Assembly: GCA_946411205.1 (NCBI GenBank)
Contig: CAMKDG010000031.1
Coordinates: 1 to 32,187, forward strand
DNA length: 32,187 nucleotides
Direction of reading: 5' to 3'
Source: an uncultured Desulfotomaculum sp.
GTDB taxonomy: Bacteria; Bacillota; Desulfotomaculia; Desulfotomaculales; Desulfotomaculaceae
The notes under the pieces were generated by a model. That model saw nothing but the letters and a program-made list of their open reading frames with translations, was not told the DNA's origin and did not search any database. Position numbers and translations under genes: made by a program. Positions 1-8,204 of this stretch are shown piece after piece (within the stretch, counting starts at the first letter, position 1; each line of letters begins with the position of its first letter).

Positions 1-1147
1 GTCCCACCACCGCCACCCGCCCGCCCTGGGGGATGGCTAGGTTGATATTCTGCAAGGCATAGGTTTTATTCCGATCATAACTAAAGCTTAGTTCCTCTAT
101 CGTAAGCTCAAAGCTACGGGGGCTGCTAGCAATATTCGTAGGGGCGACCTGTGCGCGTCCACCGTTTTGCGGCAACACAAACTCACTGACTGTTGGTTTG
201 GTGGTGGTAATGCTAAACAATCGCTTGGCTGCTGCGAGGCTTTCCTCCAAATAGTGCCAGGTCAGCGGTAAATTGCCCACAGCTTCAAAACTGCTAAGTA
301 CCCCCAAGGCCAGTACCGCCAAGTAGACGCCTTTGATTTCACCGGTTGTCACCAGGGGTATCGACAAAACCAGGATTGACCACAGGGCCAAGTGCATAGT
401 TAAACCATGCAATGCATTGGCCAAGCCAGACAAAATCGCTGTTTTTCCCTGGAGGTCAATCAATTTACCACTTATTTGGCTCACCTTCTCTTGCATTGCT
501 TGTCTTTGCCCATAAGCGATAATTTCTGTCATGCCCTGGATACTATCCACCAACCTAGCGTTCATTTGTGCTCTCAGCGCTACCATCTGTCTACCTAAGC
601 CGCGTCCCCATAGTCTTACTCCTAAAGGTAGGATCAGCCCGGCAACTACAAAGAAAAACAAGTACAGATACGTAAGTTTAACCGCAAATTGGCTATAAAA
701 GGTAATCATCAGTATCAGTATGAGCACCGCTACCAGTGGTGGTGCTAACACCCGTAGGTAGAAATTTTTTAGTACCTCCACATCAGAGACAATACGACTT
801 AATAGGTCACCACTATGCTGCGTTTGCAAGCGGGCTGGCGCCAGTGGCTCCAGAGCTTGGTAAAACCACACCCGCAGTTGGCTCAGTAAGCGAAAGGTTA
901 CGTCATGGGAGAAATAGCGCTCTAGATAACGAAAGACTGCCCGAGCAATACCAAAGAACCTCACTCCGACAATGGCCACCATGAGTTCTGCCACAGAGGG
1001 GTGCAGGGCTGCTTTAGAGATTAAATACGCTGAGGTTGTCAGCAGACCGACATTGCTGCCCACCGTGAGAAAGCCCAACAGCACAGCCCACAACATGCGC
1101 TGCCAATAAGGGCTAACAAATCTGACCAGGCGTAAAAAATCCCTCAT
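1..1147 (-). CDS. cydC: CydC, ABC transporter subunit for cytochrome bd assembly (3' part outside window)
   Basis: CydC is half of the heterodimeric CydDC ABC exporter in the inner membrane, which exports reduced thiols (cysteine/glutathione type) and is needed for assembly of cytochrome bd. The frame opens with ATG at 1147 (MRDFLRLVRFVSPYWQRM...) and stays open to base 1 for 382 codons. It covers the transmembrane domain and the first strands of the nucleotide-binding domain; the window cuts it just at the Walker A loop (the last visible residues are VAVVG). The TGA of cydD overlaps this ATG as ATGA, so the two are translationally coupled. The assignment rests on the CydC-like transmembrane region and the position after cydD. 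The C-terminal ATPase motifs cannot be checked here. Confidence 0.88.
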   Translation of the reverse strand, partial: MRDFLRLVRFVSPYWQRMLWAVLLGFLTVGSNVGLLTTSAYLISKAALHPSVAELMVAIVGVRFFGIARAVFRYLERYFSHDVTFRLLSQLRVWFYQALEPLAPARLQTQHSGDLLSRIVSDVEVLKNFYLRVLAPPLVAVLILILMITFYSQFAVKLTYLYLFFFVVAGLILPLGVRLWGRGLGRQMVALRAQMNARLVDSIQGMTEIIAYGQRQAMQEKVSQISGKLIDLQGKTAILSGLANALHGLTMHLALWSILVLSIPLVTTGEIKGVYLAVLALGVLSSFEAVGNLPLTWHYLEESLAAAKRLFSITTTKPTVSEFVLPQNGGRAQVAPTNIASSPRSFELTIEELSFSYDRNKTYALQNINLAIPQGGRVAVVG

Positions 1148-2886
1148 GCCAATTCACCTCGATAGGCCGTCACCAGTCGGTGATATAGCCCTTGTCTTGC
1201 CAGCAATTGTTCATGCCGCCCTTGTTCAACCACCCGTCCCTGATCCAGTACCAGGATGTGGTCGGCCTGATAGATGGTGGACAGACGATGGGCAATAAGC
1301 AAAACTGTACGTCCCCGCAGTAAACGACTCAGTGCCTCCTGAACCAGTTCTTCAGTGGCAGGATCCAAACCAGTGGTAGCTTCATCAAGAATTATCAGGG
1401 GGGCATCCTTTAAAAAAGCCCGGGCAATGGCTACGCGTTGGGCCTGCCCGCCGCTTAGACGGGTCCCCCCTTCTCCCACCGGTGTTTGGTAACCCTGGGG
1501 TAATTCATTGATAAACTGGTCGGCACCGGCCAACTTGGCTGCTGCTGCTATTTCTGCCAGCGTAGCCCCCGGCCTGCCCATCCCAATATTTTCCGCCACT
1601 GTACCGTAAAAAAGATAAGGGTTCTGGGGCAAAAAAGCCACTTGGCTGCGCCACTCATCAGCATCTAATTGCTGGAGGGGGATACCATTCACAGCCATGC
1701 CTCCCCCGCTGGGTTCAAGAAAGCGTAATAATAACTGGGCAATGGTGGTTTTGCCAGCACCACTGGGGCCCACCAGCGCCACCACCTGCCCTGGTAGCAG
1801 TTCAAAGGAACACCCCTGTAAGACCGGTTGATCTGTACCGACATAGGTAAAATTGACATTTTGCAGGGAAATATGACCCGGACGACCACAGGTCGTCCCT
1901 ACATTACCACCATATGTTGTCGGGTGAGGGACTGGCAAAGGCTGCCCTAACACTTCAAAAATGCGATTGGCTGCATTCACCCCGGCCATCGCGGCATGAA
2001 ACTGGCTGCCTAAATTTCTCAGGGGTAAATAAAACTCCGGTGCCAGTAGCAAGAGAAAAAAAGCCTCTTGAAAGGGAATTCGATCGTAGACCAAACGTAA
2101 TCCCAGGGCCACTGCCACCAGAGCAGTACTGATCGTGGAGAGCAGTTCCAGTACCAAGGCCGATAAAAAAGCGACTCGCAGTACCCCTAGGGTCGTTTTG
2201 CGAAAATCATCACTAATCCTGGCAATTACGCGAACTTGGTCTTTGCTGCGTCCAAAGATTTTTAAGGTAGTTAGGCCCTGTAGCACATCTAAGAAATGGG
2301 CACTCATCCGGCTCATGATATCCCACTGTTTTTTCGTCAGGTGATCTGCCCATTTACCAATGAGAATCATAAAGAAGGGGATTAAAGGAGCGGTAAAAAG
2401 AAGGATGATGCCGGAGGTTAGATCAATCGGCAACACAAAGAACAGGATGAGCAACGGAATAAGAGCAGCTAAAGCCACTTGAGGCAAATAACGGGCAAAA
2501 TAATCCTCCAGGGCTTCTACACCCTCGGTCATCAGATTTACCAGCTCACCCGTACGTTCTCCCCGGGCATGGACTGGGCCCAGTGACAGTAAGTGCTGGA
2601 GCAGTTGCATCCGTAAGGCACCCTTAATTTGAGCAGCGGCTCGCTGGGCTATTACCTCGGTAAGCCAGCTTACTACTGCCCGGAGAAGGATCACACCTAC
2701 TAAAAGCAACAACCCGTTCCAGACCTGAACAAGGGTTTGCTGGTTTAAAAAAACCGCATTGATGACACTGGCCAGGGTTGTCGCTTGCAAAACAATCAGC
2801 AGCCCGGTACAGAGTCCCAAACTAATTGTCAGTGCCAAATACAGGCGAACCTTCTTGGCTTCCCCCATGAGTCGCTTATCAATCAT
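1144..2886 (-). CDS. cydD: CydD, ABC transporter subunit for cytochrome bd assembly
   Basis: First half of the CydDC thiol exporter: an N-terminal six-helix ABC exporter domain (about residues 15-310) and a C-terminal ATPase. Visible motifs are Walker A GPSGAGKTT, signature LSGGQAQRVAIARAF, Walker B LIILDEATTGLD and the switch His in LIAHRLS. The start is ATG at 2886 (MIDKRL...), giving 580 aa, because a GGGGGA ribosome-binding sequence sits 7 nt upstream; the frame is open 12 codons further but has no Shine-Dalgarno there. The gene has its own promoter-like sequence (2955-2983) and a strong hairpin in its short leader. It lies 132 bp downstream of cydB and is coupled to cydC by an ATGA overlap. 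Confidence 0.92.
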   Translation of the reverse strand: MIDKRLMGEAKKVRLYLALTISLGLCTGLLIVLQATTLASVINAVFLNQQTLVQVWNGLLLLVGVILLRAVVSWLTEVIAQRAAAQIKGALRMQLLQHLLSLGPVHARGERTGELVNLMTEGVEALEDYFARYLPQVALAALIPLLILFFVLPIDLTSGIILLFTAPLIPFFMILIGKWADHLTKKQWDIMSRMSAHFLDVLQGLTTLKIFGRSKDQVRVIARISDDFRKTTLGVLRVAFLSALVLELLSTISTALVAVALGLRLVYDRIPFQEAFFLLLLAPEFYLPLRNLGSQFHAAMAGVNAANRIFEVLGQPLPVPHPTTYGGNVGTTCGRPGHISLQNVNFTYVGTDQPVLQGCSFELLPGQVVALVGPSGAGKTTIAQLLLRFLEPSGGGMAVNGIPLQQLDADEWRSQVAFLPQNPYLFYGTVAENIGMGRPGATLAEIAAAAKLAGADQFINELPQGYQTPVGEGGTRLSGGQAQRVAIARAFLKDAPLIILDEATTGLDPATEELVQEALSRLLRGRTVLLIAHRLSTIYQADHILVLDQGRVVEQGRHEQLLARQGLYHRLVTAYRGELA

Positions 2887-2914
2887 TGAAGTTTCCCCCA
2901 TAGTACATAACAAA

Positions 2915-2939
2915 CGGGGCAAAGTTAGTACTTGCCCCG
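2915..2939 (-). terminator. Hairpin in the cydD leader, possible attenuator
   Basis: An 8-9 bp GC-rich stem (CGGGGCAAG pairing with TTTGCCCCG) with a short loop is followed on the minus strand by TTTGTT. It lies after the predicted cydD promoter and before the cydD ribosome-binding site. It could end read-through from cydAB, attenuate cydDC, or simply stabilise the 5' end. The T-run is weak, so the terminator function is uncertain. Confidence 0.5.
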
Positions 2940-2954
2940 CTTAGCTCTTTCCCT

Positions 2955-2983
2955 ATTATACCTAATTTTTCCTTTGTTGATAA
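2955..2983 (-). promoter_or_regulatory. Predicted sigma-A promoter of cydDC
   Basis: TTATCA (2978-2983) and a perfect TATAAT (2955-2960) are separated by 17 bp, on the minus strand just downstream of cydB. Transcription would begin near 2948, directly before the hairpin at 2915-2939. This suggests that cydDC can be expressed apart from cydAB. Confidence 0.6.
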
Positions 2984-3018
2984 GTCTGCGCAGGCAAACT
3001 GAGTATTGAGGGTGCTTT

Positions 3019-4023
3019 CTAATAATGGAGATGTTTATCCGTTACCCGGTGACGGAACACCCAGTAGGTCCAGGCTTGGTATAGCAGGACAATGGGAACC
3101 ATAGTGAGAGCTACCACGGTCATGACCTTTAAGGTGTACGGACTGGAAGAAGCATTATAAATGGTTAGACTCCAGTCGGGATTTAGATTGGAAACCATCA
3201 CCCGGGGGAATAACCCCCAGAACATGGCCACAGTAAAGAAGACAATGGTTAATCCGTTGGCAATGAAAGCCCAACCATTGCGACCGCTCTTAAGCAGCAA
3301 CCAAGCTAACACCAGAAAGAGAGCGGAGCCCACAAAGACTACCGCAGCACCGGCTTTGGCAAACAAATCGGTATTAGTGTAGGTTAAAAGTGCCAGTACC
3401 AGCACCACTGGAATGGTCAGAAGACCCACTCTGGTTGCCACTCGACGGGCACGCTCTACTATGACACCTTCGGTCTTTAGGGTGAGGAACAAGGCCCCAT
3501 GCAAAGTAAAGACCAGCAAGGTGGTCAAGCCGCCCACCAAGGTATAGGGACTCAGCAAATTCCAGAAGCCGCCTACATATTGCATGTTGGCATCAATGGG
3601 TACTCCCTGCAGCAGATTGGTGACCGCCACACCCCAGAGCAAGGCAGAGAGAAAACTTCCGATAAAGATCATCCAATCCCAAAGATTACGCCAAGCGGGA
3701 TTACGGTCGCTGCTACGAAACTCAAAGGCTACGCCACGGACGATCAAACCAACCAAGATCACGAACAAGGCCAGGTAAAAACCACTGAACAGCGTAGCAT
3801 ACCAGTTGGGAAAGGCGGCAAACAATGCACCGCCGGCAGTTATCAGCCAAACTTCATTACCATCCCACACCGGGCCAATACTATTGATAATGACCCGTCG
3901 TTCGTTATCGTTTTTACCAAGGAAGGGCAATAACATACCCACGCCAAAATCGAACCCTTCGAGAAAGAAAAAGCCAATGAACAGGACTGCTACGAGAATA
4001 AACCAGAGGATGTTTAAGTCCAT
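3019..4023 (-). CDS. cydB: Cytochrome bd ubiquinol/menaquinol oxidase subunit II
   Basis: CydB is the second integral membrane subunit of the bd-type quinol oxidase, which reduces O2 to water without proton pumping. The 334-aa product is almost entirely hydrophobic with about eight to nine membrane helices. It has the typical CydB start (FFLEGFDFGVGMLLPFLG, about residues 19-36) and GPVWDGNEVWLITAGGALFAAFP (about 50-72), which is highly conserved in the family. The ATG overlaps the end of cydA by 10 bp, so the two subunits are co-translated. The length is normal for the family. Confidence 0.96.
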   Translation of the reverse strand: MDLNILWFILVAVLFIGFFFLEGFDFGVGMLLPFLGKNDNERRVIINSIGPVWDGNEVWLITAGGALFAAFPNWYATLFSGFYLALFVILVGLIVRGVAFEFRSSDRNPAWRNLWDWMIFIGSFLSALLWGVAVTNLLQGVPIDANMQYVGGFWNLLSPYTLVGGLTTLLVFTLHGALFLTLKTEGVIVERARRVATRVGLLTIPVVLVLALLTYTNTDLFAKAGAAVVFVGSALFLVLAWLLLKSGRNGWAFIANGLTIVFFTVAMFWGLFPRVMVSNLNPDWSLTIYNASSSPYTLKVMTVVALTMVPIVLLYQAWTYWVFRHRVTDKHLHY

Positions 4024-5402
4024 AAAGACGCCTCCTTCGGGGAAGATTTCTGAGCACCCACAGGTACCGATTCATCCGGTCCTTGTTTAATAAATTTTAC
4101 CAGCAGGTAGAAATCAGCTACAGCCAGCAAGCCATAAATTACGGTAAAACCAATCAGGGTGGTCAGAATTTCTCCCGTAGATACGGCAGGGGATACGGCA
4201 TGCTCCACCTTTTGTAGCCCGTAGACCATCCAGGGCTGGCGACCTACCTCGGCCATATACCAGCCTGTGAAATTGGCCAGATAGGGAACCGGAATACTCC
4301 AAAGCAGGGCCTTGAGCACCAGGGGTGTCCTTTCCAGCTTACCGGTTTTCCACAGATATAAGGTTAGCAGGGTAATCAGTACCATCCAGCTACCGGCTGC
4401 CACCATAATGCGGAAGCTCCAGAAAATCGAAGTTACCGGCGGAATATAGTTCCCCGGGCCATACTGAGCCTCGGCTTCAATCTGTAGATCCCGTAAACCT
4501 TTTACCTCACCACTAAAGCTATTATAGGACATGAAGCTCAGTACTCCGGGAACGGAGATTTCAAAGGAGTTCTTCTGGTTTGCCTCATCCACCACTGCCA
4601 GCACGTTAAAAGGTGCGGGATCGGCAGTTTCCCAATGAGCCTCTGCCGCAGCCATTTTCATCGGCTGCGTTTTTACCAGGTACTGCCCCTGGGTGTGACC
4701 AACGGTGGTTACCAACAGAACACTGATAAAACCAAATACCAAGGCGATGTTAAAGGAGCGTCGGAATAAGTCCACTTGATTTTTGCGTAATAAATGATAA
4801 GCACTGATACCCAGGACAAAAAAAGCACCGGTACAAAAACCACCTAATACGGTGTGGGGGAATTGATAAAATACATGGGGATTGGTAATCAGAGCAAAGA
4901 AATCAGTCATTTCCGCACGGCCGTTGCGCAGGACATAACCCAGCGGATTCTGCATAAAAGAGTTAGCAATTAAAATCCACAGGGCCGATAAATTACTGCC
5001 AATGGCTACCATCCAAATACTCAAAGCGTGCACTTTCTTCGGCAATTTATCCCAGCCAAAGACCCAAATCCCCAGAAAGGTAGACTCCAGGAAGAAAGCC
5101 AACAACGCTTCAATGGCCAAAGGAGCACCGAAAATATCGCCCACAAAACGAGAATACTCCGACCAGTTCATCCCAAAGTGAAATTCTTGGACAATACCGG
5201 TAACCACACCCATGGCAAAGTTAATGAGAAACAGTTTGCCAAAGAATTGGGTCATCTTTTTATAGGTTTCGTTCCCTGTCCGCACATACATGGTTTCCAT
5301 GATGGCTACCAAAACGGATAATCCTAAGGTAAGTGGAACAAAGATAAAGTGATAGAGCGAAGTAACACCAAACTGCCATCTGGCCAGTAGTAGTTCACTC
5401 AT
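4014..5402 (-). CDS. cydA: Cytochrome bd quinol oxidase subunit I
   Basis: CydA carries the three hemes (b558, b595, d) and the quinol-oxidation site. The axial His of the high-spin site is visible at residue 18 (LYHFIFVPLTLG), the acidic proton-path region in ALLAFFLESTFLGIW (about 95-110), a heme b558 His region in VGHTQGQYL, and the hallmark GWYMAEVGRQPW late in the protein. At 462 aa it is shorter than the E. coli enzyme, as expected for the short Q-loop form common in Firmicutes. The start ATG at 5402 follows a GAGGGGGGA ribosome-binding site. It has a strong promoter with an overlapping perfect inverted repeat and a leader of about 300 nt, both listed separately. Confidence 0.97.
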   Translation of the reverse strand: MSELLLARWQFGVTSLYHFIFVPLTLGLSVLVAIMETMYVRTGNETYKKMTQFFGKLFLINFAMGVVTGIVQEFHFGMNWSEYSRFVGDIFGAPLAIEALLAFFLESTFLGIWVFGWDKLPKKVHALSIWMVAIGSNLSALWILIANSFMQNPLGYVLRNGRAEMTDFFALITNPHVFYQFPHTVLGGFCTGAFFVLGISAYHLLRKNQVDLFRRSFNIALVFGFISVLLVTTVGHTQGQYLVKTQPMKMAAAEAHWETADPAPFNVLAVVDEANQKNSFEISVPGVLSFMSYNSFSGEVKGLRDLQIEAEAQYGPGNYIPPVTSIFWSFRIMVAAGSWMVLITLLTLYLWKTGKLERTPLVLKALLWSIPVPYLANFTGWYMAEVGRQPWMVYGLQKVEHAVSPAVSTGEILTTLIGFTVIYGLLAVADFYLLVKFIKQGPDESVPVGAQKSSPKEASLWT

Positions 5403-5485
5403 GGGTTTCCCCCCTCAATGGTTAATCAGTTCATAAAATAAGTTCTCAAGCTTCGCTGCTTTTTTACACTTTCTGAAAAAGTATA

Positions 5486-5559
5486 AGAAAAACTAAGTCT
5501 TCCGCCTACCTCTAAAGACTCTCATGTCCTTTAGAGTATGGCGTAAGCCAAGTTTTTCT
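5486..5559. repeat. Short element with inverted ends, similar to one at 27931-27983
   Basis: The segment begins AGAAAAACT and ends AGTTTTTCT, a perfect 9-bp inverted repeat. On the plus strand it reads AAAAACTAAGTCT, a pyrimidine/GCC patch, CTTTAGA and then GGCGTA in order. The same order of words recurs at 27931-27983. This suggests a small dispersed intergenic repeat, though two diverged copies are thin evidence. Confidence 0.35.
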
Positions 5560-5613
5560 AAAAGTAACCATGCGCAACTTGCCTCCTTTCAACTTGTCCT
5601 TTAGTCTCTAAAG
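5510..5613 (-). promoter_or_regulatory. Structured cydA leader with alternative stems
   Basis: Four matching segments lie in the cydA 5' untranslated region. In transcript order they are CTTTAGAG (5606-5613), CTAAAG (5599-5604), CTCTAAAG (5529-5536) and CTTTAGAG (5510-5517). The first can pair with either the second or the third, and the third with the first or the fourth, so two exclusive folds exist. One fold would enclose the ribosome-binding site and start of the small reading frame at 5512-5571. No known riboswitch signature was recognised. Confidence 0.4.
5512..5571 (-). CDS. Possible 19-aa leader peptide upstream of cydA
   Basis: A short frame reading MVTFRKTWLTPYSKGHESL begins with ATG at 5571, 10 nt after a very strong GAAAGGAGG ribosome-binding site (core 5582-5587), and stops with TAG inside the last repeat of the stem-forming segments. 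The product has no recognisable domain. It could couple translation to the alternative leader folds, or be chance. The strong Shine-Dalgarno is the only direct support. Confidence 0.35.
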   Translation of the reverse strand: MVTFRKTWLTPYSKGHESL

Positions 5614-5672
5614 TATCACGTTCATTTCCAGAATAAAAGTAAGTTTATGGTTTAGTACCCTTTTTGTAAGAA

Positions 5673-5709
5673 ATATTTAATGTATACCTTTTTGGTATAC
5701 ATTAAATAT
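5673..5709. promoter_or_regulatory. Perfect 16-bp inverted repeat, candidate cydA operator
   Basis: ATATTTAATGTATACC (5673-5688), five T, then its exact reverse complement (5694-5709). Each arm contains GTATAC, and the repeat overlaps the -10 box and extends across the expected start point of the cydA promoter, the classical place for a repressor. The sequence does not match Rex, FNR or Fur operators. The GTATAC core is reminiscent of GntR-type sites, but the regulator is unknown. Confidence 0.65.
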
Positions 5710-5733
5710 ACTCCACCCAATACCATCTGTCAA
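5705..5733 (-). promoter_or_regulatory. Strong sigma-A promoter of the cyd operon
   Basis: A perfect TTGACA (5728-5733) and TATATT (5705-5710) with a 17-bp spacer on the minus strand. The start would be near 5698, inside the inverted repeat at 5673-5709, giving a leader of about 300 nt before cydA. Confidence 0.8.
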
Positions 5734-5779
5734 TTACCATCAGCCATGGGAAACCTTACATTTTTATTACGGCAAAAAT

Positions 5780-5830
5780 ACATAAAATAAAATAAGCAGG
5801 GTGCTGTCGATTTGTCTGACAACACCCTGC
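5780..5830 (-). terminator. Rho-independent terminator after mutS2
   Basis: GCAGGGTG and CACCCTGC (5796-5830) form a long stem with an inner TGTC/GACA extension, followed on the minus strand by TTATTTTATTTT. It closes the U32-mutS2 operon and separates it from the cyd promoter. Confidence 0.85.
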
Positions 5831-5844
5831 CTTTGATATCGGCT

Positions 5845-8193
5845 TTATTTCAAATCAACCACCGTAGCTCCGGTACCGCCTTCCCCCGTCTCTCCCAAGC
5901 GGAAGGATTTTACCCGGGGATGATTTTTCAAGTCTCGCTGCACTGCCGCCCTGAGTGCCCCGGTACCTTTACCATGGATTAGAATGACACTGCTAAGGCC
6001 AGCCAAAAAAGCATCGTCCAAATATTTTTCAATCTCCAGCAGTGCTTCATCACCAGTCATTCCCCTAAGGTCTAAACTGGTACTGATGCTCTGGGCTTTA
6101 TCCATCAGGACCTTGCCTACTTTACTCTCCCCGGTGGTAACTCGGGTTTCTTTTACAATGCGAAGTTCCTTCAAGGGCACCGTTAGCTTCATAATGCCCA
6201 CCTGCACCTGCACATTGCTGCCGGAGACACTAACCACATAGGCCTTCTGGTTGTATTTCGGCAGGAACACCTCTTCGCCGGGTTTTACCTGCCGAGGTAT
6301 ATCCCCAGTACCTGTCCGTTCCGGCACTTTGGCTGCAACCTTTGAAGTAACCTGTTGCAGTTTGTTACGAGCCTGATGAATGGCTTCCTCCCGGTTCTTG
6401 CCGCTTTCCTCAGCCAGCTTGGTTCGTAACTCCTTGACAGCCTCCTCGGCATCCAGGCGGGATTGTCGTACCAGCTTACTGGCTTCTTCCTGGGCCTTAG
6501 CCAAGATGCTCTCTCGCTTGGCCCTCAATTCCTCTTCTAGTTTCCGGTATCTTTCCTGCAGCTTCTCACTGTCTCGGCGCAAAGCTGCCGCTTCTTCTCG
6601 ATCTTTATCCGCTGCCTGCTGGGTTTGTTCCAGCTTGTTGATTAAATCTGCTACCTGTACCTGTTCGGTGGTCAGGAAGTTTCGGGCTTTATCGATGATA
6701 TCCGGGGTTAAGCCCAGTCGTAAGGATATCTCAAAGGCATTACTACGACCGGGTCGCCCAATGAGCAAGCGGTAGGTTGGGCGCAGCGTTTCCACATCGA
6801 ACTCCACACTGGCATTCTCCACACCGGGGGTGGTATAAGCATAGTTCTTTAATTCACTGTAGTGGGTGGTGGCGATAGTGCAAGCCCCCCGGCTATACAG
6901 TTTCTCCAAAATAGCCCGGGCCAGGGCAGCCCCTTCGGTGGGATCGGTGCCCGCACCTAACTCGTCCATCAGCACCAAAGATCCTTCACCCACTTGATCA
7001 AGAATCCTCACAATATTGGTCATATGGGAGGAAAAGGTACTGAGGGATTGCTCAATGCTTTGTTCATCACCAATGTCCGCAAAAACCTGCCGAAAAACAC
7101 CCATTTCCGTACCTGCCTCAGCCGGCAGATGCAGACCGGCTTGGGTCATCAGAGCAAAAAGTCCCACAGTTTTCAGGGTTACGGTTTTCCCCCCGGTGTT
7201 CGGCCCGGTAATCACCAGGGTTTGAAAATTCTTACCCAAGGAAATGGTGGCAGGCACTGCATCACCGGGAAGTAGTGGGTGACGGCCTTTTTTGATATCT
7301 ACTTTGGCCCCTTCAATAATTATGGGGCTCCAGGCATTACTCTTTAGACTATAGCGGGCTCGGGCCATAATAAAATCCAATTCGCCCAGTGCCTCCAAGG
7401 CGGTGGCAATTTCTTCGGCCACTGCGCTGACACCGCTGGATAGTTCCGCCAGAATCCGTAGAATCTCCTGTTTTTCCCTGGCCATCAACTGCCGTACTTC
7501 GTTGTTGGCTTCCACCACCGGCATGGGCTCAATAAACAGAGTGGCTCCACTGGCCGATTGGTCGTGGACAATGCCGGAAATTTGATTGCGGTGTTCCTGT
7601 TTTACCGGTACTACATACCGGTCATTACGAATGGTAATAATGGACTCTTGTAAATATTTTTGGTTATCGCTGGAACGGATAATACTTTCCATGCGTTCCC
7701 GGATGCGGTTTTGGGAGCGACTGATCCCCCGACGAATCTGCTGCAGTTCCGGGGAGGCATCATCAGCAATTTCGCCACCGGGCAAAATGGCCTGAAGAAT
7801 GTTTTTTTCCAACTGCGCTTGATTGGTTAAAGCCTCGGCAAGCTCGGCCATTAACGGGTAACGATCGTTCTTTTCACTAAAAAACTTCTTTACCTGGCGG
7901 GAAGCTGCCAGGGTTTCTCCCACAGCGAAAAGTTCCTCCGCTGAGAGCACAGCATAGCGGGCTGCCCTCTTGAGGGTTCCCTTGATATCATGCCATCCGG
8001 TTAACTCCGCCAGTGGTTCCAAGCGCAGCAGTTCCCTGCCTTCGGTGGTTTCGGCCTGCCAGCGTTTAATTTGCAATGGGTCGGTGCTGGGTACCAGTTC
8101 CAAAACCCTTTGCTGCCCTAATGGGGACTCTGCCAAGGCTGCCACCCGTTCTAATACTTTATCAAATTCCAAACGTTTTAAGGTACGTTCCAT
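5845..8193 (-). CDS. mutS2: Endonuclease MutS2
   Basis: MutS2 is a MutS paralogue. In Firmicutes it acts in recombination control and in rescue of collided ribosomes (MutS2/RqcU), not in classical mismatch repair. The 782-aa protein (the family is about 785) has a MutS core and clamp, an ATPase with Walker A GPNTGGKTVTLKT and Walker B LVLMDELGAGTDPTEG, a long charged coiled coil (about 510-630), and a C-terminal Smr nuclease domain starting at LDLRGMTGDEALLEIEKYL with the HGKGTG motif. The ATG at 8193 has AAGGAG 7 nt upstream. It lies 11 bp after the U32 gene, so they are co-transcribed, and is followed by a good terminator. Confidence 0.97.
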   Translation of the reverse strand: MERTLKRLEFDKVLERVAALAESPLGQQRVLELVPSTDPLQIKRWQAETTEGRELLRLEPLAELTGWHDIKGTLKRAARYAVLSAEELFAVGETLAASRQVKKFFSEKNDRYPLMAELAEALTNQAQLEKNILQAILPGGEIADDASPELQQIRRGISRSQNRIRERMESIIRSSDNQKYLQESIITIRNDRYVVPVKQEHRNQISGIVHDQSASGATLFIEPMPVVEANNEVRQLMAREKQEILRILAELSSGVSAVAEEIATALEALGELDFIMARARYSLKSNAWSPIIIEGAKVDIKKGRHPLLPGDAVPATISLGKNFQTLVITGPNTGGKTVTLKTVGLFALMTQAGLHLPAEAGTEMGVFRQVFADIGDEQSIEQSLSTFSSHMTNIVRILDQVGEGSLVLMDELGAGTDPTEGAALARAILEKLYSRGACTIATTHYSELKNYAYTTPGVENASVEFDVETLRPTYRLLIGRPGRSNAFEISLRLGLTPDIIDKARNFLTTEQVQVADLINKLEQTQQAADKDREEAAALRRDSEKLQERYRKLEEELRAKRESILAKAQEEASKLVRQSRLDAEEAVKELRTKLAEESGKNREEAIHQARNKLQQVTSKVAAKVPERTGTGDIPRQVKPGEEVFLPKYNQKAYVVSVSGSNVQVQVGIMKLTVPLKELRIVKETRVTTGESKVGKVLMDKAQSISTSLDLRGMTGDEALLEIEKYLDDAFLAGLSSVILIHGKGTGALRAAVQRDLKNHPRVKSFRLGETGEGGTGATVVDLK

Positions 8194-8204
8194 ATCCTAG
8201 CTCC

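Noticed and set aside
3499-3933. A 144-codon open frame on the plus strand
   Set aside because: It lies wholly antisense to cydB, has no recognisable domain and no good ribosome-binding site; cydB is certain.
5673-5709. Rex- or FNR-type site at the cyd promoter
   Set aside because: The palindrome lacks TTGTGA...TCACAA and TTGAT...ATCAA, so neither factor was assigned.
6380-6775. A 131-codon plus-strand frame rich in Ser, Leu and Arg
   Set aside because: It is the antisense shadow of the charged coiled-coil region of mutS2.
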